This document shows, piece after piece, positions 9,964 through 17,338 of a stretch of DNA of 64,000 nucleotides. This DNA comes from Caulobacter sp. (GTDB lineage: Bacteria > Pseudomonadota > Alphaproteobacteria > Caulobacterales > Caulobacteraceae): the NCBI GenBank assembly GCA_017745235.1, contig JAGHZU010000004.1, positions 124,001 through 188,000 of the forward strand. Reading direction: 5' to 3'. Position numbers and translations under genes: made by a program. Below the pieces are notes generated by a model. That model was not told where the DNA came from and ran no database searches. It was given only the letters and a program-made list of their open reading frames with translations. Position 1 is the first letter of the stretch; each line of letters starts with the position of its first letter.

Positions 9964-9989
9964 CAAGTCACTTGCACAACAAGACTTAC
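9964..9989 (+). promoter_or_regulatory. Candidate operator A, shared with 16301-16326
   Basis: The sequence reads CAAGTCACTTG, then 8 bases, then GACTTAC. The first block is a perfect 11-bp palindrome around a central C. The same 18 fixed positions with the same spacing occur at 16301-16326 beside a double-HxlR regulator gene. The site overlaps a TTGCAC hexamer (9972-9977) that could be a -35 element. It lies 64 bases upstream of the oxygenase start and 94 bases upstream of the receptor start. Confidence 0.6.
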
Positions 9990-10052
9990 ATTCCTAAGCT
10001 CGGGGCAGGCGCGCGCCAGACGCGCCGGTCCCGAGGAAGCCAGGAAAGCGCC

Positions 10053-11510
10053 ATGAAAGTCCAACGCCTGCCGCCCGTGCGGACCTCGCTGCGGCCCACC
10101 AACCACCCCTACATGACCGGGGCCTGGACGCCGCTGCACGAGGAGGTCGACGCGATCGAGCTGGAGGTTCTGGAGGGCGCGATCCCCATCGACCTCGACG
10201 GCGTCTACCTGCGCAACACGGAAAACCCCGTCCACGAGCCGCTGGGCCGATACCACCCGTTCGACGGCGACGGCATGGTCCACCAGATCGCGTTTAAGGA
10301 CGGCCAGGCCAGCTACCGCAACCGCTTCATCCGCACGCGCGGGTTCGAGGCGGAGCAGGAGGCGGGCGAGAGCCTGTGGGGCGGCCTGGCCGACGGTCCC
10401 GGCACGTCCAGGCGCCCCGGCTTCGGCGTCCATGGCGGGCTGAAGGACACGGCCAGCACCGACATCCTGGTCCATGCCGGCGAGGCGATCGCCACCTTCT
10501 ATCAGTGCGGCGAAGCCTATCGCCTGGATCCGCTCACCCTCGAGAACCTGGGCGTGGCGGCCTGGGCGCCGCTGGACGGCGTGTCCGCCCACCCCAAGGT
10601 GGATGAGGCCACGGGCGAGCTGATGTTCTTCAACTACTCCAAGCACGCGCCCTATATGCACTACGGTCTGGTCGATCCGATGGGAAAGCGGACGGTCTAT
10701 CAGCCCATCCCTCTGCCCGGCCCGCGCCTGCCCCACGACATGGCCTTCAGCGCCAACTACGCCATCCTCAACGACCTGCCGGTGTTCTGGGACGAGAGCC
10801 TGCTGGAGAGGAACATCCACGCCGTGCGCCTGCACAAGGGCCTGCCCTCGCGCTTCGCCCTGGTCCCGCGCCATGGCGGCGAGGTGCGCTGGTTCGAGGC
10901 CCAGCCCACCTACGTCCTGCACTGGCTCAACGCCTACGAAGACGGCGACGAGGTGGTGCTGGACGGCTATTTCCAGGAGAACCCCACGCCGCGCCCGCTG
11001 GAGGACGCGCCCGACGGCCACGGCCACCTGATGGCCTATCTGGACGAGCACAGCTTCCGGCCCAAGCTGCACCGCTGGCGCTTCAACCTGAAGACCGGCG
11101 AGACCACCGAGCGCCATCTGGACGACCGGATCCTGGAGTTCGGCATGTTCAACCAGGCCTATGCCGGCAAGCCCTACCGCTATGCCTATTCCACCACCGC
11201 CAGGCCGGGCTGGTTCCTGTTCGACGGCTTCGTCAAGCACGACCTGGAGACGGGCCAGAGCTGGTCGCTGAAGCTGGAGCCCGGCCGCTACGCCAGCGAG
11301 GCGCCGTTCGCCCCACGCGCGGGGGCCGTGGCCGAGGACGACGGCTATCTGGTCAGCTTCATCATCGACGAGAACCGGGGAACGTCGGAATGCCTGGTCA
11401 TCGACGCCCGCACGATGGAGCCGACCTGCCGCATCGCCCTGCCCCACAAGATCAGCAGCGGCACCCACAGCGTCTGGGCGGGGCGTCATATGCTTACCCA
11501 GGTCCCCTAA
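10053..11510 (+). CDS. Carotenoid/stilbene cleavage oxygenase (RPE65/CCO family)
   Basis: The 485-residue enzyme is a single-domain, non-haem iron beta-propeller oxygenase. The four iron-binding histidines are visible at family positions: His180 (SAHPK), His228 (LPHDM), His290 (VLHWLNAY) and His472 (GTHSVW). The N-terminal GVYLRNTENP and HPFDGDGMVH motifs are also present. The family cleaves conjugated double bases of the C=C type in apocarotenoids or in lignostilbenes and resveratrol. Bacterial alphaproteobacterial members are often stilbenoid cleavers. The ATG at 10053 has AGGAAAG upstream. No signal peptide is seen, so it is cytoplasmic. It is divergent from a TonB receptor with an operator-like motif between. 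The exact substrate is an inference. Confidence 0.93.
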   Translation: MKVQRLPPVRTSLRPTNHPYMTGAWTPLHEEVDAIELEVLEGAIPIDLDGVYLRNTENPVHEPLGRYHPFDGDGMVHQIAFKDGQASYRNRFIRTRGFEAEQEAGESLWGGLADGPGTSRRPGFGVHGGLKDTASTDILVHAGEAIATFYQCGEAYRLDPLTLENLGVAAWAPLDGVSAHPKVDEATGELMFFNYSKHAPYMHYGLVDPMGKRTVYQPIPLPGPRLPHDMAFSANYAILNDLPVFWDESLLERNIHAVRLHKGLPSRFALVPRHGGEVRWFEAQPTYVLHWLNAYEDGDEVVLDGYFQENPTPRPLEDAPDGHGHLMAYLDEHSFRPKLHRWRFNLKTGETTERHLDDRILEFGMFNQAYAGKPYRYAYSTTARPGWFLFDGFVKHDLETGQSWSLKLEPGRYASEAPFAPRAGAVAEDDGYLVSFIIDENRGTSECLVIDARTMEPTCRIALPHKISSGTHSVWAGRHMLTQVP

Positions 11511-11653
11511 GGTCCGCGCGCAACTGCGCCGCGGAGCTCTCATGCCGGCCAGCGGCGGCGAGACCTCGCGACGCGAACCTCACGCCGAGGAGCCGACCGA
11601 ACCGATGCCCGGAAGGGGTGGATGGCGGGACTTGGCTTCGCTAGCCTCGCGCC

Positions 11654-11986
11654 ATGGACAAGGACAGCTTCGCCAATCTCTTTGAGCCCGCCATCTCGCG
11701 GTCATTCGAACTAGCCGGTTTGCCCCCACCGACCAAAACGCTTGTCCAGTTTCACGGGAGGTCAAATTCCAGACCTGCCATGACCCAAGCAGAGGCCTTG
11801 GATCTTCTGTGGCTTTCACCCGATCGATTTTCCGTAGTCATCGACGTCAGCGTAATCCTCGACGGCGCCAATCCACCACTGCTGTTCGTTCGCCCATCCG
11901 ACCATGAGCCGGTTCCATTCACGGCGACCTGGGCGCCCGACGATATCGGCCCATTCAAAGCTATAGGCCCGATTAGGAGGAGCTGA
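11654..11986 (+). CDS. Hypothetical protein in accessory patch
   Basis: I do not recognise this 110-residue protein. It has no signal peptide, membrane segment or known motif, but the frame is open from the ATG just after the CTCGCGCC stretch to a TGA. Its codons are clearly less G/C-biased at third positions than those of the flanking core genes. The same holds for the SUKH gene that faces it 98 bases downstream. The shared base composition suggests that they arrived together or evolve under the same relaxed constraint. A role as a toxin-immunity or effector-associated protein is possible but only by neighbourhood. Confidence 0.5.
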   Translation: MDKDSFANLFEPAISRSFELAGLPPPTKTLVQFHGRSNSRPAMTQAEALDLLWLSPDRFSVVIDVSVILDGANPPLLFVRPSDHEPVPFTATWAPDDIGPFKAIGPIRRS

Positions 11987-12028
11987 CGGACCTAGCGTCC
12001 GCCTAGGGTGGGGAGCAGACGTTGCTTA

Positions 12029-12059
12029 GCCTATAGGCTGGGCCATTGCCACAATGGCT
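12029..12059. terminator. Paired palindromes between convergent accessory genes
   Basis: Two palindromes lie end to end: AGCCTATAGGCT (12029-12040, perfect) and GCCATTG-CCA-CAATGGC (12043-12059, perfect 7-bp stem). They lie between the convergent genes ending at 11986 and 12085 and could stop transcription from both sides. Neither has a T-tract, so the call is tentative. Confidence 0.35.
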
Positions 12060-12084
12060 CCATCGCCACATCTCGTCGAACGGT

Positions 12085-12864
12085 TTACGGATACAGGCTC
12101 TCCTGGTCGGTAACGTAGCGTTCCATGAACTCGGCAAAACTATCTGAAACCCAGCGGTCAGGGCCAATGACCATGACCCGCCCTTGATTGGGGCCGCCGT
12201 CGCAGCACACCGCCCAGGCCCAGCACCACATCACGTGATCGGCGAAGATCAATGTCTTCCGGGGATCAGTCGCCAACACCATGGGGCTCTGATCATCGCA
12301 CTCTTCTACAACCGAACGGACGCGCTCCAAGCCCCACCACGCGTTGTAATCGTCCATCTGGCCGCCATCGTCGAGCGTAGAGCAGGCCTGGCGCAGATAG
12401 ATGCGGAAATCCGTAGGCAGGAGGAGGCCGTAATGCGCCTCAAGCGAGGCTACCTCCCGCTCACCGTGCGTGACGATGCGCGAATAGGACAAAGCCGCCC
12501 AATGGGACAACAGCCGCTGAAGCGGCAAGGACAATAGCCCGCTGGAGGGCGCTGCAATTACGTCCCCCAGTGGTGGCGCATTCGGCCGTGGATCCAGGCG
12601 GCCATAACCTGACCTGTAATGTTCGGGATCGGACGGCGAAATCTCCACCTCGACCTCGCCAGTCCAGTGTGTGTTTCTTTGCGATAAATAGACGGGTCGC
12701 CCATCATAGGAATGCCCCGGCTCTACGACCGATCCGCTCCAAATATGCAGGATGTCACTATCTAGCTGGACGTGGAACGGCGCAGGCGGATCAAAATTGC
12801 TGAGATGGGCCCGCTCCTTCCAGAAGCGAGTCGGTGTCACGCAAAGGCGCTCGGACTGCCGCAT
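12085..12864 (-). CDS. SMI1/KNR4 (SUKH) family protein
   Basis: The 259-residue cytoplasmic protein has a SUKH-type domain in its second half (about residues 130-255). Features are EVASLEAHYGLLLPTDFRIYL near its start, a WWGLERVRSVVEE helix, LIFADHVMWCWAWAVCC and a C-terminal SFAEFMERYVTDQESLYP. The SUKH superfamily is best known as immunity proteins that neutralise polymorphic or contact-dependent toxins. Many members are orphans. The N-terminal 120 residues are not recognised. Codon use is visibly less GC-biased than in core genes. No toxin gene is seen in the window, so this may be an orphan immunity gene. Confidence 0.75.
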   Translation of the reverse strand: MRQSERLCVTPTRFWKERAHLSNFDPPAPFHVQLDSDILHIWSGSVVEPGHSYDGRPVYLSQRNTHWTGEVEVEISPSDPEHYRSGYGRLDPRPNAPPLGDVIAAPSSGLLSLPLQRLLSHWAALSYSRIVTHGEREVASLEAHYGLLLPTDFRIYLRQACSTLDDGGQMDDYNAWWGLERVRSVVEECDDQSPMVLATDPRKTLIFADHVMWCWAWAVCCDGGPNQGRVMVIGPDRWVSDSFAEFMERYVTDQESLYP

Positions 12865-13229
12865 AAGGCGAAGCTAGGCGGTAATATCGGCGTTGCCAAA
12901 TCAAGAAGCCTCGCGGCAGGGTCATGAATTCTCTGGAAGAAGAGGCGCGCGGTGTTGAGGGCGCTATCGTAGCAGCTGACTAGCGGTCATTCGCAAAGTC
13001 CAACTGGGGTCGTAAACCGCCGTTGACCTGACCTCCGGACCTTGCGCCGCAACGCCAGGCTGTCGGGCGGACGCCCATGCCGGCGAGCCATCCGTCACTG
13101 ACACCAGCTCGCTAGCCCCTTCCGTGTCATGGTCCTGGCGGCCTGCCAGTTTCAACCGTCATCCCAACCGAGAGCGCGGGTCCCGAAAACCTCATCCGAG
13201 GCTTCCGGGATGATGACGCACGACCAGGG
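12865..13229. other. Gene-free stretch of 365 bases
   Basis: No convincing gene is seen. The only frame of note is a 63-codon minus-strand one (12964-13155) without a ribosome binding site or recognisable product. The right part holds an inverted repeat (13158-13217). The left part carries the promoter of the SUKH gene but no clear hexamers can be named. Confidence 0.5.
13158..13217. repeat. Degenerate palindromic intergenic repeat
   Basis: The element opens with GTCATCCC and closes with GGGATGATGAC. It has further partial complementarity inside (GCGGGTCCCG). This GTCATCCC...GGGATGAC form resembles the palindromic repeats common between genes in Caulobacter genomes. The copy is imperfect. 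Confidence 0.45.
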
Positions 13230-14120
13230 TCAGCAGGTCTCCGGCTTATCCCGCTTCAGCACGCAGGCCATCTTATTGCCGCGCGAAGCGCCGTAGACGG
13301 CCACGAGGCGGCTTTCGAAATAGGCCCACTTCTCGCGGGTGTCCTGGGCGGCCACGGCCATGGCGCGGTTGTAGTCGGCGCTTCCCCGGTCGGTGCCGGC
13401 CGTGTCCTTGTTCAACACCGCGTGCTTGATCCGGTCGCCGCAGTACAGGGCCTCGGGGAAGCCGTCGTAGCAACCGCTGATGAGGCCGGCCGGGAACGAG
13501 ACGCTGGTCGGGGCCAGCCACGGCGCCGACGAGGTGTTGTTCAGCCCCGGAGGATTGGTGAGCGAGGGATTGGCGCGGGGCGCGTCGATCCAATTGCTGT
13601 GCGAGTAGAAGTCCTGGGCGGCGTGAAAGGCCATGCCCATGTCCTCGAGCACATTGCACTTGGCCCGTCCCTTGGAGCCGTTGAACGTGCAGCCGCCCCA
13701 GATGCTGGTGCTGTCCAGCTGGCCGTTCGGCTTGACCAGACCCGCCGCGTCTTTCACGGCCTCGTCGATGGCCTGGTAGATGTAGGTCCGGCAGGAGGTC
13801 AGGACCTCGGCGGCCTTGGCCTGGCTCTGAGGATACTTGCCGTTCGCGAAGAAGTCGCCGCCGTCGCAGTGGGCGGCGTGGCTGCCCATCAGGCCCCGGG
13901 CGGGATTGTCGGGCGCGCCCACCGCGCCCCAGGTGCCGTTCCTGCCCGCCAGTTCGTCGAGCGTGCTCCCGCCGAAATTGAACGCGCGCAGGCCGTCGCG
14001 GGTGATGCGTTCATGCTCGGCGTTCTGGCCCGCGGCCCGGATGGTTCCGAAGGCCAGCGCCTGGGGCGCGGCCATGACGGCGACGGCCAGGGCCGTGAGG
14101 GCGAGTGATCGCTTTCGCAT
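13230..14120 (-). CDS. Secreted HET-C / zinc phospholipase C-like protein
   Basis: The 296-residue exported protein has a clear signal peptide (MRKRSLALTALAVAVMAAPQALA, cleaved before FGT). The central motif AFHAAQDFYSHSNWID is the hallmark of HET-C and zinc-dependent phospholipase C/S1-P1-like folds, where His and Asp residues bind metal. HERITRDGLRAF near the mature N-terminus and several cysteines (LTSC, GGC, SGC, ALYCGD, MAC, ETC) suggest disulfides. The ATG at 14120 is favoured over 14144 because GGAGGAAG precedes it and the signal peptide starts cleanly. The enzyme activity and substrate are not established. It may be a secreted lipase-like or nuclease-like hydrolase. Confidence 0.75.
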   Translation of the reverse strand: MRKRSLALTALAVAVMAAPQALAFGTIRAAGQNAEHERITRDGLRAFNFGGSTLDELAGRNGTWGAVGAPDNPARGLMGSHAAHCDGGDFFANGKYPQSQAKAAEVLTSCRTYIYQAIDEAVKDAAGLVKPNGQLDSTSIWGGCTFNGSKGRAKCNVLEDMGMAFHAAQDFYSHSNWIDAPRANPSLTNPPGLNNTSSAPWLAPTSVSFPAGLISGCYDGFPEALYCGDRIKHAVLNKDTAGTDRGSADYNRAMAVAAQDTREKWAYFESRLVAVYGASRGNKMACVLKRDKPETC

Positions 14121-14184
14121 GGGATGCTTCCTCCGATTCAACAATCAGAGGTTATATCGGCTCTCGCAAAAGTACAGTGACGCT

Positions 14185-14970
14185 TCAGGCTTTGGGGAAC
14201 CATGGCACGAAGCCCGACGTGCGGGCGACATAGGCTTCATAGTCCGGACGCTTGCGCCGCATGCGCCCCTCCACGGTGGGCACCCCGCTCCAGCGGGTCA
14301 GCAGGAAGGTGATCAGCACGGGCCCCGGCAGGGCCCAGGCGCCCACGCCCGTCTCGGCGGCGACCAGATACAATCCCCACCAGACGCAAGCGTCGCCGAA
14401 ATAGTTGGGATGGCGCGTGTAGCGCCACAGGCCCGTGTCCAGCACCTTGCCGGCATTGGCCGGGTCGGCCTTGAAGCGGACCAGTTGCCAGTCGCCCACC
14501 GCCTCGAAGGCGATCCCCGCCAGGGCCAGGGCCGTCCCGGTCGCCGCCAGCGCGCCCAACGGCGCCGCGCCCCCCTGTCCCAGCTGAACCGGCAGGGCCA
14601 CCGCGAAGGCCAGCAGGTACTGCAGCGAGAAGACCAGCAGCAGCGAAGCCACGGCGAAGTTCCAGCCCCGCACGCTCTGCGCATGGGCCATCATCGAGAC
14701 GTAGCGGCGGTCGGCCCCATGCTTGCGCCAGCGCCACAGTAGGTATCCCCCCAGCCGCGCCGCCCACAGGGTGACCAGGCCCGTCAGCAGCGCCCCATGC
14801 GGCGTGACGCCGACCTGGGCCAGGGTGGTCCAGGCCAGCAGCGCCATGCTGGGCCCCCACCATGCGTCGATGAAGCTGACGTCCTTCAGCTTCAGCCCCA
14901 CCAGCCACAGCGCCAGGAAGGCGGCGGCCGAGATGGCGGCGTTGGTCAGGAGGAGAGTGATCAGGGACAT
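14185..14970 (-). CDS. DUF1295 membrane protein (steroid 5-alpha-reductase/ICMT-like)
   Basis: The 261-residue integral membrane protein has about six helices. The C-terminal motifs are LWRYTRHPNYFGDACVWWGLYL and RPDYEAYVARTSGFVPWFP. The first is the NADPH-binding signature shared by steroid 5-alpha reductases, isoprenylcysteine methyltransferases and DUF1295 proteins. Members probably reduce or methylate a lipid substrate, but the function of bacterial DUF1295 proteins is unproven. The start at 14970 (ATG, with CAGGGA upstream on the minus strand) gives the usual family length. It lies downstream of a thiolase on the same strand, but a terminator separates them, so it probably has its own promoter. 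Confidence 0.88.
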   Translation of the reverse strand: MSLITLLLTNAAISAAAFLALWLVGLKLKDVSFIDAWWGPSMALLAWTTLAQVGVTPHGALLTGLVTLWAARLGGYLLWRWRKHGADRRYVSMMAHAQSVRGWNFAVASLLLVFSLQYLLAFAVALPVQLGQGGAAPLGALAATGTALALAGIAFEAVGDWQLVRFKADPANAGKVLDTGLWRYTRHPNYFGDACVWWGLYLVAAETGVGAWALPGPVLITFLLTRWSGVPTVEGRMRRKRPDYEAYVARTSGFVPWFPKA

Positions 14971-15003
14971 GCGCCGCCTTCGGAGGGTCGAGGAAAAGAC
15001 AAG

Positions 15004-15034
15004 AAAGACCCTCCCGCTCTCGAGGAGGATCTTT
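15004..15034 (-). terminator. Rho-independent terminator after the thiolase gene
   Basis: Read on the minus strand, AAAGATCCTCC pairs with GGAGGGTCTTT across a 9-base loop, with one mismatch. It is followed by CTTGTCTTTT. It begins 4 bases past the thiolase stop. Confidence 0.75.
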
Positions 15035-15038
15035 GAAC

Positions 15039-16259
15039 CTACAGCCCCACCACCAAACTCACCGTGGTGGTGGTGGAGCCGCCGATGTTCAGGGTCTGCA
15101 CCGTCCGCGCGCCCTCGACCTGGCAGTCGCCGGCCGCGCCCGTCACCTGCTTGAAGGCGTCCAGGGCCATGCGCACCCCGGTGGCCCCAACAGGGTGGCC
15201 GGCGCCGATGAGACCGCCGGAAGGATTGATCGGCAGGCGTCCGCCCATGGCGATGTCGCCCGCCTCGATCGCCTTCCAGCCCTCGCCCGGCGCCGTCAGC
15301 CCCAGATGGTCGATCGCCATGTATTCGGTGGTCGTGAAGCAGTCGTGGACCTCGACCGCGTCGATCTGGGAGAAGTCGGCGATCCCCGCCCGCGCCCTGG
15401 CGTCCTCGATCGCCCGGCGCACCTGCGGGAAGACGTGGGTTTGATCGCGACTGGCCTCGACCTTGCGAGCGTAGCTGATCGGGGCCGAGCGATGGCCCCA
15501 GCCCTTGAGACGAGGCAGGCTTTCCAGCGCGATCCCCCGCTTGTCGGCATAGGCCCGGGCCCGGCGTTCGGAGGCCAGGAACAGCACCGCCGTCCCGTCG
15601 GTGACCTGACCACAGTCCTGCTTGCGGGTGCGCCCCTCGACCACCGGATTGGCGACGTCGTCGGCGGTGAACGCCTCCGGTCCGAACCGCCAGTCGCGGG
15701 TCTGGGCGTTGGGATTGCGGCGGGCGTTGGCGAAGTTGTTCTCGGCGATCGCCATCAGGTGCTCGTAACGCAGGCCGTAGCGGCGGTCGTACTCGTCGGC
15801 CAGGTCGGAGAAGGCGCGCGGCCACAGAAAGCGGGCGTCCTGGAACTCGTGCCCCGCCCAGGCGGCCGAACCCAGGTTCTGGGCCGCCGTCTGGCCCGGC
15901 ACGTTGCGCATCTGCTCGATCCCGACCACGCAGGCTAGGTCGTAGCGCCCGGCCTCGATCTCGGCGCTCGCCGCCAGGATCGCCACGCTGCCCGAGGCGC
16001 AGGCCGCCTCGTGCCGGGCCGTGGGCAGGCCGTCCAGCGCCGGGTGCGCCAGGCCGAAGAAGCCGCCCAGCAGCCCCTGCCCTGCGAACAGCTCACCGGC
16101 GAAATTGCCCACGTGTCCGGTCTCGATGTCGACCGGATCGAGATCGACAGCAGCCAGCCCCTCGCCCACAGCCTCGGCGAAGGCGTCGGCTAGGTCCATG
16201 CCCTGTCGGCTCCAGTTGGCGGCGAAATCGCTCTGCCATCCGCCCAGCACATAGACCAT
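15039..16259 (-). CDS. Thiolase family protein (acetyl-CoA acetyltransferase, SCP2-thiolase-like)
   Basis: The 406-residue soluble enzyme has the thiolase fold. The acyl-binding cysteine is at position 87 (HEAACASGS). EVHDCFTTTEY is the SCP2-type replacement of the classical NEAFA motif. The C-terminal signature is NPSGGLIGAGHPVGATG (His about 355). It should cleave 3-ketoacyl-CoA or condense acyl-CoAs in the cytoplasm. The SCP2 subgroup often serves in degradation of steroids, aromatics or branched acids. Its start is divergent from a double-HxlR regulator. The intergenic region carries the same operator-like motif as the oxygenase/TonB receptor promoter. That places the thiolase in a probable catabolic regulon. 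Confidence 0.92.
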   Translation of the reverse strand: MVYVLGGWQSDFAANWSRQGMDLADAFAEAVGEGLAAVDLDPVDIETGHVGNFAGELFAGQGLLGGFFGLAHPALDGLPTARHEAACASGSVAILAASAEIEAGRYDLACVVGIEQMRNVPGQTAAQNLGSAAWAGHEFQDARFLWPRAFSDLADEYDRRYGLRYEHLMAIAENNFANARRNPNAQTRDWRFGPEAFTADDVANPVVEGRTRKQDCGQVTDGTAVLFLASERRARAYADKRGIALESLPRLKGWGHRSAPISYARKVEASRDQTHVFPQVRRAIEDARARAGIADFSQIDAVEVHDCFTTTEYMAIDHLGLTAPGEGWKAIEAGDIAMGGRLPINPSGGLIGAGHPVGATGVRMALDAFKQVTGAAGDCQVEGARTVQTLNIGGSTTTTVSLVVGL

Positions 16260-16300
16260 GCCAGCCTCTTCCCTTGATGCGGCCGACGTCCTCGGCTCTA

Positions 16301-16326
16301 GTAAGTCCGACTATACAAGTGACTTG
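16301..16326 (-). promoter_or_regulatory. Candidate operator B, shared with 9964-9989
   Basis: On the minus strand this reads CAAGTCACTTG, 8 bases, GACTTAC. It is identical in all 18 fixed positions and spacing to operator A. It lies 42 bases upstream of the thiolase start and 59 bases before the double-HxlR regulator. It contains ACTT/AAGT repeats of the kind bound by HxlR/DUF24 regulators and overlaps a TTGTAT hexamer. Autoregulation plus control of the thiolase is the simplest reading. Confidence 0.6.
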
Positions 16327-16384
16327 CCGCGAGGCAAGGCTCCGCGTTGACAGTCCGCCGCGAACGACCGCACCAAGAGCCCCG

Positions 16385-17338
16385 ATGCCGACCGCGCCCC
16401 TGCCTCTAGACGCCGAGACCGCCGCTCCGATGGTGCGCGCCAGCTCGGCCGCGCGGGCCCTGAACCTGATCGGCGACCGCTGGACCCTTCTGGCCCTCTA
16501 CGCGGCCTTCATGGGCGAGACGCGGTTCGACGGCTTCATCAAGCTGACGGGAATGGCCCGCTCGCTGCTGGTCGACCGGCTTGGGCGGCTGGAAACGGCG
16601 GGCGTGCTGGAAAGGCGCGCCTATCAGCAGCGGCCCGTCCGCCACGACTACCATCTGACCGCCATGGGAGCCGACCTCTACGACGCTGCCCTGATGATCC
16701 TGCGCTGGGAGAAGCTCTGGCACTTCGACCCCGCCAGCCCGTCGCACAACATCGAGCATGTCGCCTGCGGCCGGCCCCTGACGGCCGAGATGGTCTGCAA
16801 GGCCTGCGGCGAGGCGGTGACGGCGCGCGACGTCGAACTGGTCCCCGGCCCCGGCGCGGGACTGGAGCCCGCTCCCCGCGCGCGCCTGCAACGGCGCTCC
16901 ACCACCGAGACCGCCCAGCCGTTGCATCCGATGCTGGAGCGCTCGATCGCCGTGCTGGGCGACCGCTGGACAGCCCATCTGCTGGCGGCGGCCTTCTACG
17001 GGTTGCGGCGGTTCAAGGACCTGCAGGCCGAGCTGGGCGCGGCCACCAACATCCTGGCCGACCGCCTTGCCAGGTTGGTCGAGCTGGGCATGCTGGAGCG
17101 TCGGCTCTACCAGACGCGTCCCGAACGCTGGGAATATCGGCTCACCGACGAGGCGCGCGACCTCTTCCCCCTGATCGCGGCCCTGATCGCCTGGGGCGAC
17201 CGCTGGCTGGCCGGCGAGGCAGGTCCGCCCGAGGTGCTGATCCACAAGCCCTGCGGCCAGCCGCTGGAACCGGTTGTCCGCTGCGGCGCCTGCCACGGTG
17301 CGGTGGATGTGCGCTCGACCCGGCTGGGACGACCCTAG
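16385..17338 (+). CDS. Transcriptional regulator with two tandem HxlR domains and zinc-ribbon-like motifs
   Basis: The 317-residue protein is an internal duplication. The first winged helix-turn-helix of HxlR (DUF24) type spans about residues 20-110 (IGDRWTLLALYAAFMGETRFDGF). The second spans 184-275 (LGDRWTAHLLAAAFYGLRRFKDL). Each is followed by a short Cys/His cluster: His125, Cys128, Cys138, Cys141 and His287, Cys290, Cys300, Cys303. These look like paired zinc ribbons or redox switches. HxlR proteins usually act as dimers of single-domain subunits, so this chain is probably a covalent pseudo-dimer. It is divergent from a thiolase with an ACTT/AAGT-rich operator between. The ATG at 16385 puts the first HTH at a normal distance from the N-terminus. 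Confidence 0.88.
   Translation: MPTAPLPLDAETAAPMVRASSAARALNLIGDRWTLLALYAAFMGETRFDGFIKLTGMARSLLVDRLGRLETAGVLERRAYQQRPVRHDYHLTAMGADLYDAALMILRWEKLWHFDPASPSHNIEHVACGRPLTAEMVCKACGEAVTARDVELVPGPGAGLEPAPRARLQRRSTTETAQPLHPMLERSIAVLGDRWTAHLLAAAFYGLRRFKDLQAELGAATNILADRLARLVELGMLERRLYQTRPERWEYRLTDEARDLFPLIAALIAWGDRWLAGEAGPPEVLIHKPCGQPLEPVVRCGACHGAVDVRSTRLGRP

Noticed and set aside
12964..13155. 63-codon minus-strand frame in the gene-free stretch
   Set aside because: No ribosome binding site, no recognisable product, and it borders a palindromic repeat.
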